Source: an uncultured Bacteroidaceae bacterium (GTDB taxonomy: Bacteria; Bacteroidota; Bacteroidia; Bacteroidales; Bacteroidaceae). Taken from it: a stretch of DNA of 59,603 nucleotides. Positions 26,548 through 34,927 of the stretch are shown one piece after another. A program made the translations under genes and the position numbers. The stretch is taken from the NCBI GenBank assembly GCA_934426255.1, contig CAKRYD010000015.1, forward strand, positions 1-59,603. The letters run 5' to 3'. The notes below the pieces were generated by a model. It saw only the letters and a program-made list of their open reading frames with translations. It was not told the origin of the DNA and searched no databases. Every line of letters begins with the position of its first letter. The first letter of the stretch is position 1.

Positions 26548-27585
26548 ATGCGATTCGTCTTGCTACTGTGGCTGTTATTATGTGCGACATTTGTCAACGC
26601 ACAACAAACGTTTACCGTGGCAGAACTGAATGCGGAAAACCTATTTGACTGCCAACACGATGAAGGAAAGAACGATGAAGAATACTTACCCGAAGGCGGA
26701 CGAAAGTGGACACCGCAACGGTTGAAAGAAAAGCTCCGCAACATCTCAAAGACCCTTATGTCCATGGGCAATATGACTCCGCCCGACATCATAGCACTCA
26801 TCGAGGTTGAAAACGACAGTGTCTTAAAAAAGCTGACCCGTCACACACTTTTGCGCAAAGCACGTTACCAATATGTTTTGGCTGAAGGAGACGACCCACG
26901 CGGCATAGACGTGGCACTGCTCTATATGCCGGAAAGCTTCAAACTGATTTCTCACAGAGCCATAAAACCGATTGGCAGAGAACATCTTCCCATCGCAACA
27001 CGCAGCATTCTCCATGCACAAGGACGCATCATCACAGGCGACACACTCCATATATTCGTATGTCATCTGTCAAGCAAACTGCGAGGACGACAAGCCATGC
27101 GCCACAGGATGAGCGAAGCCCACTGTCTGCGACAAGCCGTTGACAGCCTGCAAGCCAACGGCACAAAGCACATTATCATTCTCGGTGACTTCAACGACAC
27201 TCCTTCGTCGCCTGTCATGACAAAAGCATTAGCCATATCACCCAAAGCCATCCATGAACACCCAATAGTAGCCGACAAACTTTACAACCTGGCTGACAAA
27301 ATGGACATCAGCGAACGTAACCGTTTCGGAGGCACTTACAAATATGATAGCAAATGGGAAATGCTCGATCAATGCATAGTTACCGGTAAATTGCTGGATT
27401 CCACATCCGACTTCTTCACCTCATACGACAGATTTCATGTATGGTCACCTGATTTTCTCCTTGAAAAAGATCTCGAAGACCTCGCCCTACGTCCACGGCG
27501 CACATACACAGGCTATCGCTATCAAGGAGGCTATAGCGACCACCTTCCAATTTTTACTCGTTTCACCATCAAATGGAATTGGTAG
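26548..27585 (+). CDS. Secreted endonuclease/exonuclease/phosphatase family protein
   Basis: 345 residues from ATG 26548, which gives a short signal peptide (FVLLLWLLLCATFVNA). The EEP fold motifs are ordered: AELNAENLFD (metal-binding Asn/Glu), ALIEVEND, the central FVCHLSSK, GDFNDTPSS and the final GYSDHLPIF with the catalytic Asp-His. Members cleave phosphodiesters in nucleic acids or lipids; the substrate is not determined. The export signal suggests a periplasmic or extracellular nuclease or phosphatase. It is 26 bp downstream of the DUF6057 gene and ends before the repeat-rich region. Confidence 0.85.
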   Translation: MRFVLLLWLLLCATFVNAQQTFTVAELNAENLFDCQHDEGKNDEEYLPEGGRKWTPQRLKEKLRNISKTLMSMGNMTPPDIIALIEVENDSVLKKLTRHTLLRKARYQYVLAEGDDPRGIDVALLYMPESFKLISHRAIKPIGREHLPIATRSILHAQGRIITGDTLHIFVCHLSSKLRGRQAMRHRMSEAHCLRQAVDSLQANGTKHIIILGDFNDTPSSPVMTKALAISPKAIHEHPIVADKLYNLADKMDISERNRFGGTYKYDSKWEMLDQCIVTGKLLDSTSDFFTSYDRFHVWSPDFLLEKDLEDLALRPRRTYTGYRYQGGYSDHLPIFTRFTIKWNW

Positions 27586-27656
27586 GGAGTTGAAAATCAT
27601 TATTACCATATCATAAGCAACGCATTCCCAACTTAGCACGCGCGCAACCAAACACA

Positions 27657-27810
27657 AGAAGCTGCAATATAGTATGTTGGAATCTCCCACATACTATATA
27701 AGAGGTTGCGATATACTATATAAGAGGCTCCTACATACTATATGAGAGGTTGCAATATTCTATATGAGAAGCTGCCGACTGCTTTATGGGAAGTTATTAC
27801 ATAGTATATT
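27657..27810. repeat. Seven tandem 22 bp repeats
   Basis: Units begin at 27657, 27679, 27701, 27723, 27745, 27767 and 27789 with no gaps. The consensus is roughly AGAGGYTSC followed by a core near ATACTATAT. Units 3 and 5 differ at 3 of 22 positions and units 2 and 4 at 5 of 22, so the array also has a 44 bp higher-order period. Units 1, 6 and 7 are diverged, and units 1 and 7 carry the core in inverted sense (ATAGTAT). A 22 bp period is not a multiple of three, so it is not a coding repeat. Confidence 0.85.
27667..27699. repeat. Perfect inverted repeat spanning array units 1 and 2
   Basis: ATATAGTATGT (27667-27677) and ACATACTATAT (27689-27699) are exact reverse complements around an 11 nt spacer. 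Confidence 0.8.
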
Positions 27811-27954
27811 GTCTTTTTCTGATTTTAATAGACGGTTTTTAGATTGATAAACTGAATCAATAGACACTTCTTGTGATTTCCTCCTGAAAAGGTTGTCATA
27901 TCCGCAAAATGGCTACTGAAAAGACGGACAGACAGAATCTTGACAATTCCCCGA

Positions 27955-27973
27955 ATAGTATGTGGCAGATTCC
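27955..27973. repeat. Inverted distal copy of array unit 2
   Basis: ATAGTATGTGGCAGATTCC matches the reverse complement of unit 2 (27679-27697) at 18 of 19 positions, 257 bp away. Confidence 0.75.
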
Positions 27974-28047
27974 AATTACACGACCAAGGACGACAGCATC
28001 ACAAAACATTTTTAGACGACGTATTAACTCAAATCACTATAATTTAG

Positions 28048-28055
28048 TACATTTG
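28048..28055 (+). promoter_or_regulatory. Candidate -7 promoter element for the structured leader and BspA-like gene
   Basis: TACATTTG followed by C matches TAnnTTTG exactly. Transcription from here would begin near 28062 and give a leader of about 255 nt containing both hairpins. No clear -33 TTG is visible. Confidence 0.5.
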
Positions 28056-28118
28056 CAAGCGGAACGGATTTAAATCGTCCCGCATTTATTGGAAAAAAGA
28101 GGCGTTATGCTTATCTTG

Positions 28119-28240
28119 TAAGACGAAAACCTGAGAAATTTTCAAATAACACAAGGAGACAGCATGATGGTTCTCACGCTATAGCGTGGGCTGTCATAAC
28201 TATATCTGTGTTATTAGGTTTTCTCAGGACCTTCGTCTTA
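28119..28240 (+). ncRNA. Candidate structured RNA: 122 nt nested hairpin
   Basis: Five nested stems pair in register. TAAGACGAA (28119) pairs with TTCGTCTTA (28232), CCTGAGAAA (28130) with TTTCTCAGG (28220), and AATAACACA (28145) with TGTGTTATT (28207). Inside them GACAGC (28158) pairs with GCTGTC (28190), and CACGC/GCGTG forms an apical stem with a TATA loop (28175-28188). Internal loops are small except next to the apex. It could be a leader element of the downstream gene, a separate small RNA (6S-like architecture is one thought), or a DNA-level inverted repeat. Strand is assigned by the downstream gene and is not certain. Confidence 0.55.
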
Positions 28241-28281
28241 AGGTGTAGCAAAAGCAGCTCTACGCTTCTAAACTTTAAAAA

Positions 28282-28305
28282 GGTCTTCGTAGCAGCTGGA
28301 AGACC
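28282..28305 (+). promoter_or_regulatory. Hairpin in the 5' leader next to the start codon
   Basis: GGTCTTC (28282-28288) and GAAGACC (28299-28305) form a 7 bp stem with a 10 nt loop, ending 12 nt before the ATG at 28318. AAGGTC at its base can alternatively pair with GACCTT at 28228-28233 in the long hairpin. Confidence 0.5.
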
Positions 28306-28317
28306 ATATAATAAAAG

Positions 28318-31300
28318 ATGAAAAGAAATTTATTCATTCTTTCTGTACTACTACTATTTTCGGCAAAAATAAGAGCAGAAGTAGTTTTACAAGGTTCACT
28401 AAAGTACAATGTCGATGCCGATACGGCTATAGTTTGCGGGCATTCGTCAATACCAAATGACGGTCTTTTAAGAATTCCGGATAAAATCGAATCTTCAGGA
28501 AAAGTATACCGTGTAACAACAATAAAATCATACTCTCTACAAGATTGTATGGAACTAACCGAAATATTCATCCCCGCAAGTATTTTATACATTGAAAAGC
28601 TGGCATTTGCCAATTGCATCAATTTGGAAACATTGACATTTGAAGAGTCTAAACAACAGCTATATATTGACAAGAGTTGCTTGGAAAACGTACCTTTTAC
28701 TACAATCAAAATAGGCCGTCCTATGTCTTCTGCAATTTGTAAAGGAAATAACAAGCTAAGAAATGTCATTTTAGGAACTAGCATAAAAAGCATCAAAGAA
28801 GAAGAGTTTTCTGGATGTATTTCATTAGAATCCATTAATTTACCATCTGTTGAAAATATAGGAAATAGTGCATTTGAAAATTGTTCGTCATTGACCATGC
28901 TCAAAATGCCCAATTTAACGACCATCAAACGAAGTGCATTTGAAAACTGTATTTCGTTGGAAACAGTAGATTTACCAAACGTTACAACTATCGGCAATAA
29001 AGCATTCTACAATTGCCTAAAGTTATCAACTATTGATTTGCCAAAAGCCATAGCCATTGCACCAGCAGCTTTTGCAAACTCTGGGTTAATTTCAGTCAAT
29101 ATTACATCGCTTCGCAAAATAATGGAGAGCACCTTTCTTGATTGTGTGAGATTGACAGACATAACATTCTCAAAGAACCTGCAAAAGATAGGAAACAATG
29201 CTTTCATGCGCTGCAGCTTTGAGAATCTAAAAATACCAAACTCATGCAAAGAAATTCAAGACGGAGCATTTAGCTCATGCCATAATTTGAAAGAAATCTA
29301 TCTGCCAGATTCTTGTACAAGCATTGGGAAAGATGCATTCGCGTATTGTAACAGCTTGGAATTTATAAAACTTCCAAACGAAATGATTGAAATTCGAGAA
29401 AAGTTATTCTCAGAATGTAGTAAGCTCAAAGATATCGTTCTACCATCAAAATTACGATACATACAAACAAATGCATTCTTTAATTGCAAGGAAATAGCAT
29501 ACATAGATTTCTCAAATACACAATTGAAAAGTATCAATGATTTTACTTTTAATAGTTGCTCGTCTTTAAAAAAGGCTGTTTTTCCATCAACATTCAGCTG
29601 CATAGGCAAACATGCATTCAAAGGATGTACAGCTCTTGATGAAATCATAGGCCTTGAAAATGCCTCATTTATTGAAGCCTTAGCCTTTGATGATACACCA
29701 TGGTACAAGCATAATTTTACGGCAAATGGCAATGTAATTATAGGAAAAACATTATACAAATATATTGGAACGTTTAATGGCGACAAATTTGTAATTCCTG
29801 AAAAAATCGTTTCTATATCACCTACAGCACTAAAAGAACAGGCATTCAAAACCATTGTTTTCCCAAAATCCTTGAAAATCATAGGCAATGACGCTTTATC
29901 AAATTGCGTAAATCTTGTAGCATTGACCATACCAGAACATGTGTCAACAATTGGATCACAGTCTGGATGTACAAGTCTTATTAGTCTGCGTGTTATGAGT
30001 GATAGCTCTACTTACAAAAGCGACTTTAGTGCATTCAACGATTCGCCTATCAAAACCCTTTATTTAGGAAGAAACTCGTATAGTTTTACTGAAACAACGT
30101 CATTAGAACGCATTACCATCTCTAAATGGGTTAAAAGCTTGAAAACAAACTGCTTTTCAAAATGTAAAAATCTTACAGACTTAGAAATTGAAGACAGTAA
30201 GGAACCTATAGATTTGTGCGACTTACTTATGACGAATGTGAAAGATCTGTATTTAGGACGCGAAATCGCAAACTATAAATATAACAACAGTAACAACTTC
30301 CGTAGCATAGAGAATCTTTCAATGAGTAAACTGGTAACGCGGATACCAGAATATTTATTTTCAGGAGCCAAGAACTTAAAGAGAATAAAATTACATGACG
30401 GATTGCAGGCTATTGGTTCCTGTGCGTTTGAAAACTGTGGAATTGAAGAATTAGTCATACCCAATTCTGTTATAAGTCTTGGAATAACTAAAGAAAATGA
30501 GATTTTAAATGGATCATCAGCATTTTCAAATAACCCATTGAAAAAGCTGGTAATCGGAAAGGGGCTGACTATAATACCTGGTTGGACATTTGTAAATCAT
30601 CAGTTAGACACATTGGAAATTCCTTCAAACATAAAGTTTGTGGGTGAAAATGCTTTTTTAAGCAATAGTGCAAAAACTGTAAAGCTAATTCTTCATGAAG
30701 GTCTTAAAAGAATTTGGGAAGGAGCTTTTGCATTTAAGACCGATTCAGTGATTATACCTTCTACTGTAGACGGTAATATATTCGGTATGATGCCAAGTTT
30801 TAACTGCAAATATGCAGAAATACGTTCAAAGGTTCTACCCGGCTTCTTCCAATCTACTGGTATTGAAAATATCGTTTTGTCAGACAACGTGGAAGAAATC
30901 TGTGAAAATGCACTTTGGTCTTGCCGTAAACTTAAGAAAATCGTTTTACCGAAAAACTTGAAAACAATAAGGTCTGGTGCTTTTGGTGAAACATCTCTTA
31001 AAGAATTGATAATCCCATCATCTGTCGAAAAAATAGAAGATGGTTATATTCGTGGAACTGACAATCCAATAAAAATTACTGTTGAAGGCAACAAAGATTC
31101 TAAAAGCCTTGATTTACCTTCATCAAAAGAGACTACACTGCTTTTAAAAAGGAATATTGTTTACAAAAATGAAGACTGGTCTAGTGAACAAGGCTATCTG
31201 CCTGACACATTGATCATTGGCACAAACGTTACTTCATTCAATGTTCAAAAGACATCGAACAATGGTGCAAAAGTGATATTCTGCCTAAACAATGAGTTTA

Positions 31301-31752
31301 CTAATAATGGGTTATCCGATTTGGTAACAGGAACAACAAATGTACATGTTCTGACTGCAAGTAAGAATGACAAGTACCATAACATGTACTCAATTGATAG
31401 TTTGGAATATGAAGCAACAGGTAAGACAATAAAATTCGCAGGCAAAAATAACATGCCATTTTCTATCGTCCCTAAATTCTATCAGAATGGACAAGAAACT
31501 TCTTTGAAAGACGTTGGAGAATATGATCTCTACTTGCAAATTGATAAATCACCTTTTGACGGAATCTACCCTACTTCGCTTAAAGTCAAAGTAACAATAC
31601 CAAATGGTATATCAAACGTAAAAACAAAATCTATAGTGAGAATAGATTATTATGATTTGAATGGACTAAAGGTCAACGCAAATGACAACTCAATTAGTAT
31701 CAAAAAGGTAATCTTCTCAGATGGAACCTCTAAAGTATATAAAGTCAGATAA
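28318..31752 (+). CDS. BspA-like leucine-rich-repeat surface protein with type IX-type C-terminus
   Basis: 1144 residues. The signal peptide (LFILSVLLLFSAKIRA) is followed by roughly 35 copies of an LRR_5/BspA-type repeat of about 23 residues (pattern I-x2-xAFxNCxxLxxIxIP). A non-repeat region covers residues ~920-1090. The last ~55 residues (IVRIDYYDLNGLKV ... SDGTSKVYKVR) resemble the Prevotella-type C-terminal sorting domain of type IX cargo. BspA proteins bind fibronectin, fibrinogen or other bacteria in oral Bacteroidales; a specific ligand is not assigned. The gene is distinctly AT-richer than its neighbours, suggesting horizontal origin or surface-protein drift. Confidence 0.85.
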   Translation: MKRNLFILSVLLLFSAKIRAEVVLQGSLKYNVDADTAIVCGHSSIPNDGLLRIPDKIESSGKVYRVTTIKSYSLQDCMELTEIFIPASILYIEKLAFANCINLETLTFEESKQQLYIDKSCLENVPFTTIKIGRPMSSAICKGNNKLRNVILGTSIKSIKEEEFSGCISLESINLPSVENIGNSAFENCSSLTMLKMPNLTTIKRSAFENCISLETVDLPNVTTIGNKAFYNCLKLSTIDLPKAIAIAPAAFANSGLISVNITSLRKIMESTFLDCVRLTDITFSKNLQKIGNNAFMRCSFENLKIPNSCKEIQDGAFSSCHNLKEIYLPDSCTSIGKDAFAYCNSLEFIKLPNEMIEIREKLFSECSKLKDIVLPSKLRYIQTNAFFNCKEIAYIDFSNTQLKSINDFTFNSCSSLKKAVFPSTFSCIGKHAFKGCTALDEIIGLENASFIEALAFDDTPWYKHNFTANGNVIIGKTLYKYIGTFNGDKFVIPEKIVSISPTALKEQAFKTIVFPKSLKIIGNDALSNCVNLVALTIPEHVSTIGSQSGCTSLISLRVMSDSSTYKSDFSAFNDSPIKTLYLGRNSYSFTETTSLERITISKWVKSLKTNCFSKCKNLTDLEIEDSKEPIDLCDLLMTNVKDLYLGREIANYKYNNSNNFRSIENLSMSKLVTRIPEYLFSGAKNLKRIKLHDGLQAIGSCAFENCGIEELVIPNSVISLGITKENEILNGSSAFSNNPLKKLVIGKGLTIIPGWTFVNHQLDTLEIPSNIKFVGENAFLSNSAKTVKLILHEGLKRIWEGAFAFKTDSVIIPSTVDGNIFGMMPSFNCKYAEIRSKVLPGFFQSTGIENIVLSDNVEEICENALWSCRKLKKIVLPKNLKTIRSGAFGETSLKELIIPSSVEKIEDGYIRGTDNPIKITVEGNKDSKSLDLPSSKETTLLLKRNIVYKNEDWSSEQGYLPDTLIIGTNVTSFNVQKTSNNGAKVIFCLNNEFTNNGLSDLVTGTTNVHVLTASKNDKYHNMYSIDSLEYEATGKTIKFAGKNNMPFSIVPKFYQNGQETSLKDVGEYDLYLQIDKSPFDGIYPTSLKVKVTIPNGISNVKTKSIVRIDYYDLNGLKVNANDNSISIKKVIFSDGTSKVYKVR

Positions 31753-31799
31753 CCATTATACAAAACTTAGGTTAAGATAAACTGGCTCTCATCTTAATC

Positions 31800-31838
31800 A
31801 AGACCGGCTGCATCAACTAAGGTAATGCAGCCGGTCTT
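31800..31838. terminator. Bidirectional terminator between the BspA-like gene and atpG
   Basis: A perfect 14 bp stem, AAGACCGGCTGCAT/ATGCAGCCGGTCTT, around an 11 nt loop, placed between convergent genes. Confidence 0.8.
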
Positions 31839-31864
31839 ATTGTAAAGGAAAATCTTTCTTATCG

Positions 31865-32746
31865 TTATTGGAACGAAGCGCCCACGATATCCAAGAGCTC
31901 TGATGTGATGGCGGCCTGACGTGTTTTGTTGTACATCAGCGTCAAATCGTTTAAGAGCTCATCGGCATTATCGGTGGCTACCTGCATGGCCATAACGCGA
32001 GCCGAATGTTCACTGGCCAAGCTGTCAAGAAGTGCAGTATAAATCTTTAAATGCAGCACTTTCGGTATTAGCTGACCTACGATTTCTTCGGCCGATGGCT
32101 CAACTATATAGTCAAACTGCATCCGCGAACGATTGTTGTCAACATTAGAGCCTTGTGCAGAAAGATTGATGGGCAAATAGGTTTCATTGACAAGCACCTG
32201 AGAGGCTGTGTTCTTGAAATGGTGGTATATCAAGACGACTTTGTCAATTTGCTTTTCTGCGAATCGCTTCATCAAGCCTTCTGCCACCTGTGAGGCACCT
32301 GCATAAGCAGGCTTGTCAAGTAGGCCGGCATTACTGCTTTCGAAGGAAAATCCAAGCTTTTTAGCCTTTTCGGCAACTTTCGCACCTATCGGCATTATCT
32401 CAACTTGACTTATGCCTTCTGCACGAAGTTGAGCTACCGTCTCCATCATTTCTTTGATGACATTGGCATTGAATGCTCCACAAAGGCTTGAATTTGATGA
32501 TATAACAACGATTACAGCTTTTTCGGCTCTACGAGGCTCAACATACGGCGAAGCTACATCGCCCTGAAGCTCTGCAACGAAACGCGACATGATGGCATTA
32601 AGACGGTGCTCGTAGGGCAGCATGCTTTCTATGGCGCCTTGAGCCTTATGAAGCTTTGAAGAAGCGACCAACTTCATGGCACTCGTGATTTTACGTGTGC
32701 TACTTACTGAATTGATCCTGTTCTTTACCTCTTTAAGGGAAGCCAT
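31865..32746 (-). CDS. atpG: ATP synthase F1 subunit gamma
   Basis: 293 residues, the usual length. The N-terminal coiled-coil helix begins SLKEVKNRINSVSSTRKITSAMKLVA and the C-terminal helix ends with LMYNKTRQAAITSELLDIVGA, both signature segments of the central rotor shaft. Gamma couples rotation of the c-ring to conformational cycling of the alpha3beta3 head. It is the last gene of the atp operon, 6 bp after atpA, and ends before a strong bidirectional terminator. Confidence 0.97.
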   Translation of the reverse strand: MASLKEVKNRINSVSSTRKITSAMKLVASSKLHKAQGAIESMLPYEHRLNAIMSRFVAELQGDVASPYVEPRRAEKAVIVVISSNSSLCGAFNANVIKEMMETVAQLRAEGISQVEIMPIGAKVAEKAKKLGFSFESSNAGLLDKPAYAGASQVAEGLMKRFAEKQIDKVVLIYHHFKNTASQVLVNETYLPINLSAQGSNVDNNRSRMQFDYIVEPSAEEIVGQLIPKVLHLKIYTALLDSLASEHSARVMAMQVATDNADELLNDLTLMYNKTRQAAITSELLDIVGASFQ

Positions 32747-32752
32747 AGTTTT

Positions 32753-34339
32753 TTAGTTTTTAAACTGACCTGACACTTCGGCAGCAACTTCTTCGATTGT
32801 CCGGCATACTTCGTCGGTGAGCTTTCCGGAAGCAAGTGGTTCGATAACCGTTTTCTGATGATTGGAACGAATTATCTGTAGGAACATTTCCTGAAAATCA
32901 CTGACTTTATCTAATGGAACATCGTGAAGCAATCCATGTGTGCCACAATAAAGTATGGCTATCTGCTCCCCTACGGGCATAGGCGAATACTGCGGTTGAA
33001 TGAGCAATTTGTTGTTCTTGCGTCCACGGTCAAGCGTCATTGCAGTCACGGGATCCATATCCGACGAGAACTTGGAGAAAGCCTCCAGCTCACGATATTG
33101 CGCCTGATCAATCTTCAAGGTTCCAGCAATCTTTTTCATGCTCTTGATTTGAGCAGAACCGCCTACACGACTCACCGATATACCTACATCAATGGCAGGG
33201 CGAAAGCCTTGGTTGAAAAGATTTGTGTCCAAATATATCTGTCCGTCGGTAATCGAAATTACGTTAGTCGGGATATAAGCCGAAACGTCACCCGCTTGTG
33301 TTTCAATGATAGGAAGAGCCGTCAATGATCCTCCGCCACGCACTTTGCCTTTCATACATGCGGGCAAGTCGTTCATCTGCTCTGCCACTTCAACCTGAGC
33401 ATTGATTTTGGCTGCACGTTCAAGCAGACGCGAATGCAGGTAGAACACATCACCGGGGTATGCCTCGCGCCCTGAAGGACGGCGCAATACAAGGGAGATT
33501 TCACGATAGGCTACTGCCTGCTTCGACAAGTCGTCGTAAACAACCAGGGCATGCAAGCCTCTATCACGAAAGTATTCACCAATGGCTGCGCCTGCAAAGG
33601 GCGCGTAATATTGCATGGAAGCAGGGTCGGCAGCCGTTGCCGATACTACAATCGTGTAGTTCATGGCACCATGCTCTTTCAAGGTGTTGACTAAGCCTGC
33701 CACCGTCGAAGCTTTCTGACCGATGGCTACATAGATACAATAAACAGGCTCGCCCTTATCGTAATTACCTTTCTGATTCAATATGGTATCGATGGCAATA
33801 GCCGACTTTCCGGTTTGACGGTCACCGATAATGAGCTCGCGCTGACCGCGCCCGATGGGTATCATGGAGTCAATGGCTTTCAGACCAGTCTGCAAAGGCT
33901 CATTGACAGGCTGACGGTAAATCACTCCGGGAGCTTTTCTGTCAAGTGGCATCTCGAACTTCTCACCCCCTATGGGAGCTCCACCATCGATGGGAATACC
34001 TAAGGGATTGATTACGCGTCCAACCATTTCATCACTTACTTCGATGGAAGCGATACGGCCGGTACGCTTAGCTGTCTGACCTTCTTTAATACCTTCGGTC
34101 GAACCAAGCAGCACAACTCCCACGTTGTCTTCTTCGAGGTTCATCACGATGGCCATCGTTCCGTTTTCAAATTCGAGCAATTCGTTTTGACACGCATTGC
34201 GCAAACCGTAAAGGCGAGCCACTCCATCGCTCACCTGAAGCACTTTGCCCACTTCTTCGAAATGAACTTCCGAATTGGAGTCTTCAAGTTCTTTCAAAAG
34301 TACGTCGGAAACTTCACTCGGTTTTATCTTATCTGGCAT
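32753..34339 (-). CDS. atpA: ATP synthase F1 subunit alpha
   Basis: 528 residues. Walker A GDRQTGKSAIA lies near residue 170 and the alpha-subunit signature PAIDVGISVSRVGGSAQ near 375. Alpha carries the non-catalytic nucleotide sites and completes each catalytic site by an Arg in the ISVSRVG segment. The N-terminal EVSDVLLKELED helix would contact delta at the stator. It lies between atpH (10 bp upstream) and atpG (6 bp downstream). Confidence 0.98.
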   Translation of the reverse strand: MPDKIKPSEVSDVLLKELEDSNSEVHFEEVGKVLQVSDGVARLYGLRNACQNELLEFENGTMAIVMNLEEDNVGVVLLGSTEGIKEGQTAKRTGRIASIEVSDEMVGRVINPLGIPIDGGAPIGGEKFEMPLDRKAPGVIYRQPVNEPLQTGLKAIDSMIPIGRGQRELIIGDRQTGKSAIAIDTILNQKGNYDKGEPVYCIYVAIGQKASTVAGLVNTLKEHGAMNYTIVVSATAADPASMQYYAPFAGAAIGEYFRDRGLHALVVYDDLSKQAVAYREISLVLRRPSGREAYPGDVFYLHSRLLERAAKINAQVEVAEQMNDLPACMKGKVRGGGSLTALPIIETQAGDVSAYIPTNVISITDGQIYLDTNLFNQGFRPAIDVGISVSRVGGSAQIKSMKKIAGTLKIDQAQYRELEAFSKFSSDMDPVTAMTLDRGRKNNKLLIQPQYSPMPVGEQIAILYCGTHGLLHDVPLDKVSDFQEMFLQIIRSNHQKTVIEPLASGKLTDEVCRTIEEVAAEVSGQFKN

Positions 34340-34349
34340 AACTATTATT

Positions 34350-34916
34350 TTATCTTTGGTTAGAAGTCATAAAACTATCGCTTTCAAGAAGGTCTTTTCT
34401 GATGCTCTGCAATCGTCCGCGCACGCTGGCATCGAAGCTGTAGGCATCATATTCCATGATGAAACCGCCAATAATGGATGGATCGACATCAACGATAAAT
34501 TCAACTTCATTGTCTGTTTTTTCTTTCACCAAGCTCTTCAATCTTTCCAAGGTGCTGTCTGCTACAGGCACCGGCACTGTTAACCGGCTATGGATAAGAT
34601 GGTTTTTCTTTCTGTAAGCATCAATATACGAATTGGCCATGAACTGCACCTTCATCACCCGATGATTTTTCAATACAAGTTGAAAGAACCGCTTCAAACA
34701 GCCACTCGATTTGCCTCCGGCAGCCAGATTGAGGATTTCAAACTTCTTGGCATCGTCTATAACAGGGTTGTCTAAAGTTTCTCGCAGCGATGTCACGCGC
34801 TCAAAAGCATCGCGCAATGTCAGCATGGCCTCATAGACAGACTTGGTTTCTCCCTTCTCGGCGGCATACTTGAGGAGAGCTTTGGCATAACGCACAGAAA
34901 TGGTTCCTATATCCAT
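34350..34916 (-). CDS. atpH: ATP synthase F1 subunit delta
   Basis: 188 residues, an OSCP/delta family member. The N-terminal helical domain starts MDIGTISVRYAKALLKYA, which contains the family's typical RYAKAL segment. The C-terminal beta domain includes VDPSIIGGFIMEYDAYSFDASVRGRL, the diagnostic final motif. Delta links the top of F1 to the b-subunit stalk. It lies 11 bp after atpF and 10 bp before atpA. Confidence 0.95.
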   Translation of the reverse strand: MDIGTISVRYAKALLKYAAEKGETKSVYEAMLTLRDAFERVTSLRETLDNPVIDDAKKFEILNLAAGGKSSGCLKRFFQLVLKNHRVMKVQFMANSYIDAYRKKNHLIHSRLTVPVPVADSTLERLKSLVKEKTDNEVEFIVDVDPSIIGGFIMEYDAYSFDASVRGRLQSIRKDLLESDSFMTSNQR

Positions 34917-34927
34917 ACCTACCTTGT

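Larger units (their letters stand above)
27586..28317. other. 732 bp gene-free region with repeat array and structured leader
   Basis: No plausible coding frame on either strand. It holds, left to right: seven tandem 22 bp units (27657-27810); about 140 bp of AT-rich unique sequence; an inverted copy of one repeat unit (27955-27973); a promoter-like TACATTTG (28048-28055); a 122 nt nested hairpin (28119-28240); and a second small hairpin (28282-28305) just before the BspA-like gene. Composition is markedly more AT-rich than the flanking genes to the left. Confidence 0.8.

Noticed and set aside
27586..28317. CRISPR array
   Set aside because: The 22 bp units are contiguous with no unique spacers, and no cas genes are nearby.
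28275..28997. A 240-codon minus-strand frame opposite the BspA-like gene
   Set aside because: Antisense shadow produced by the repeat structure of the LRR gene; similar shadows recur along it.
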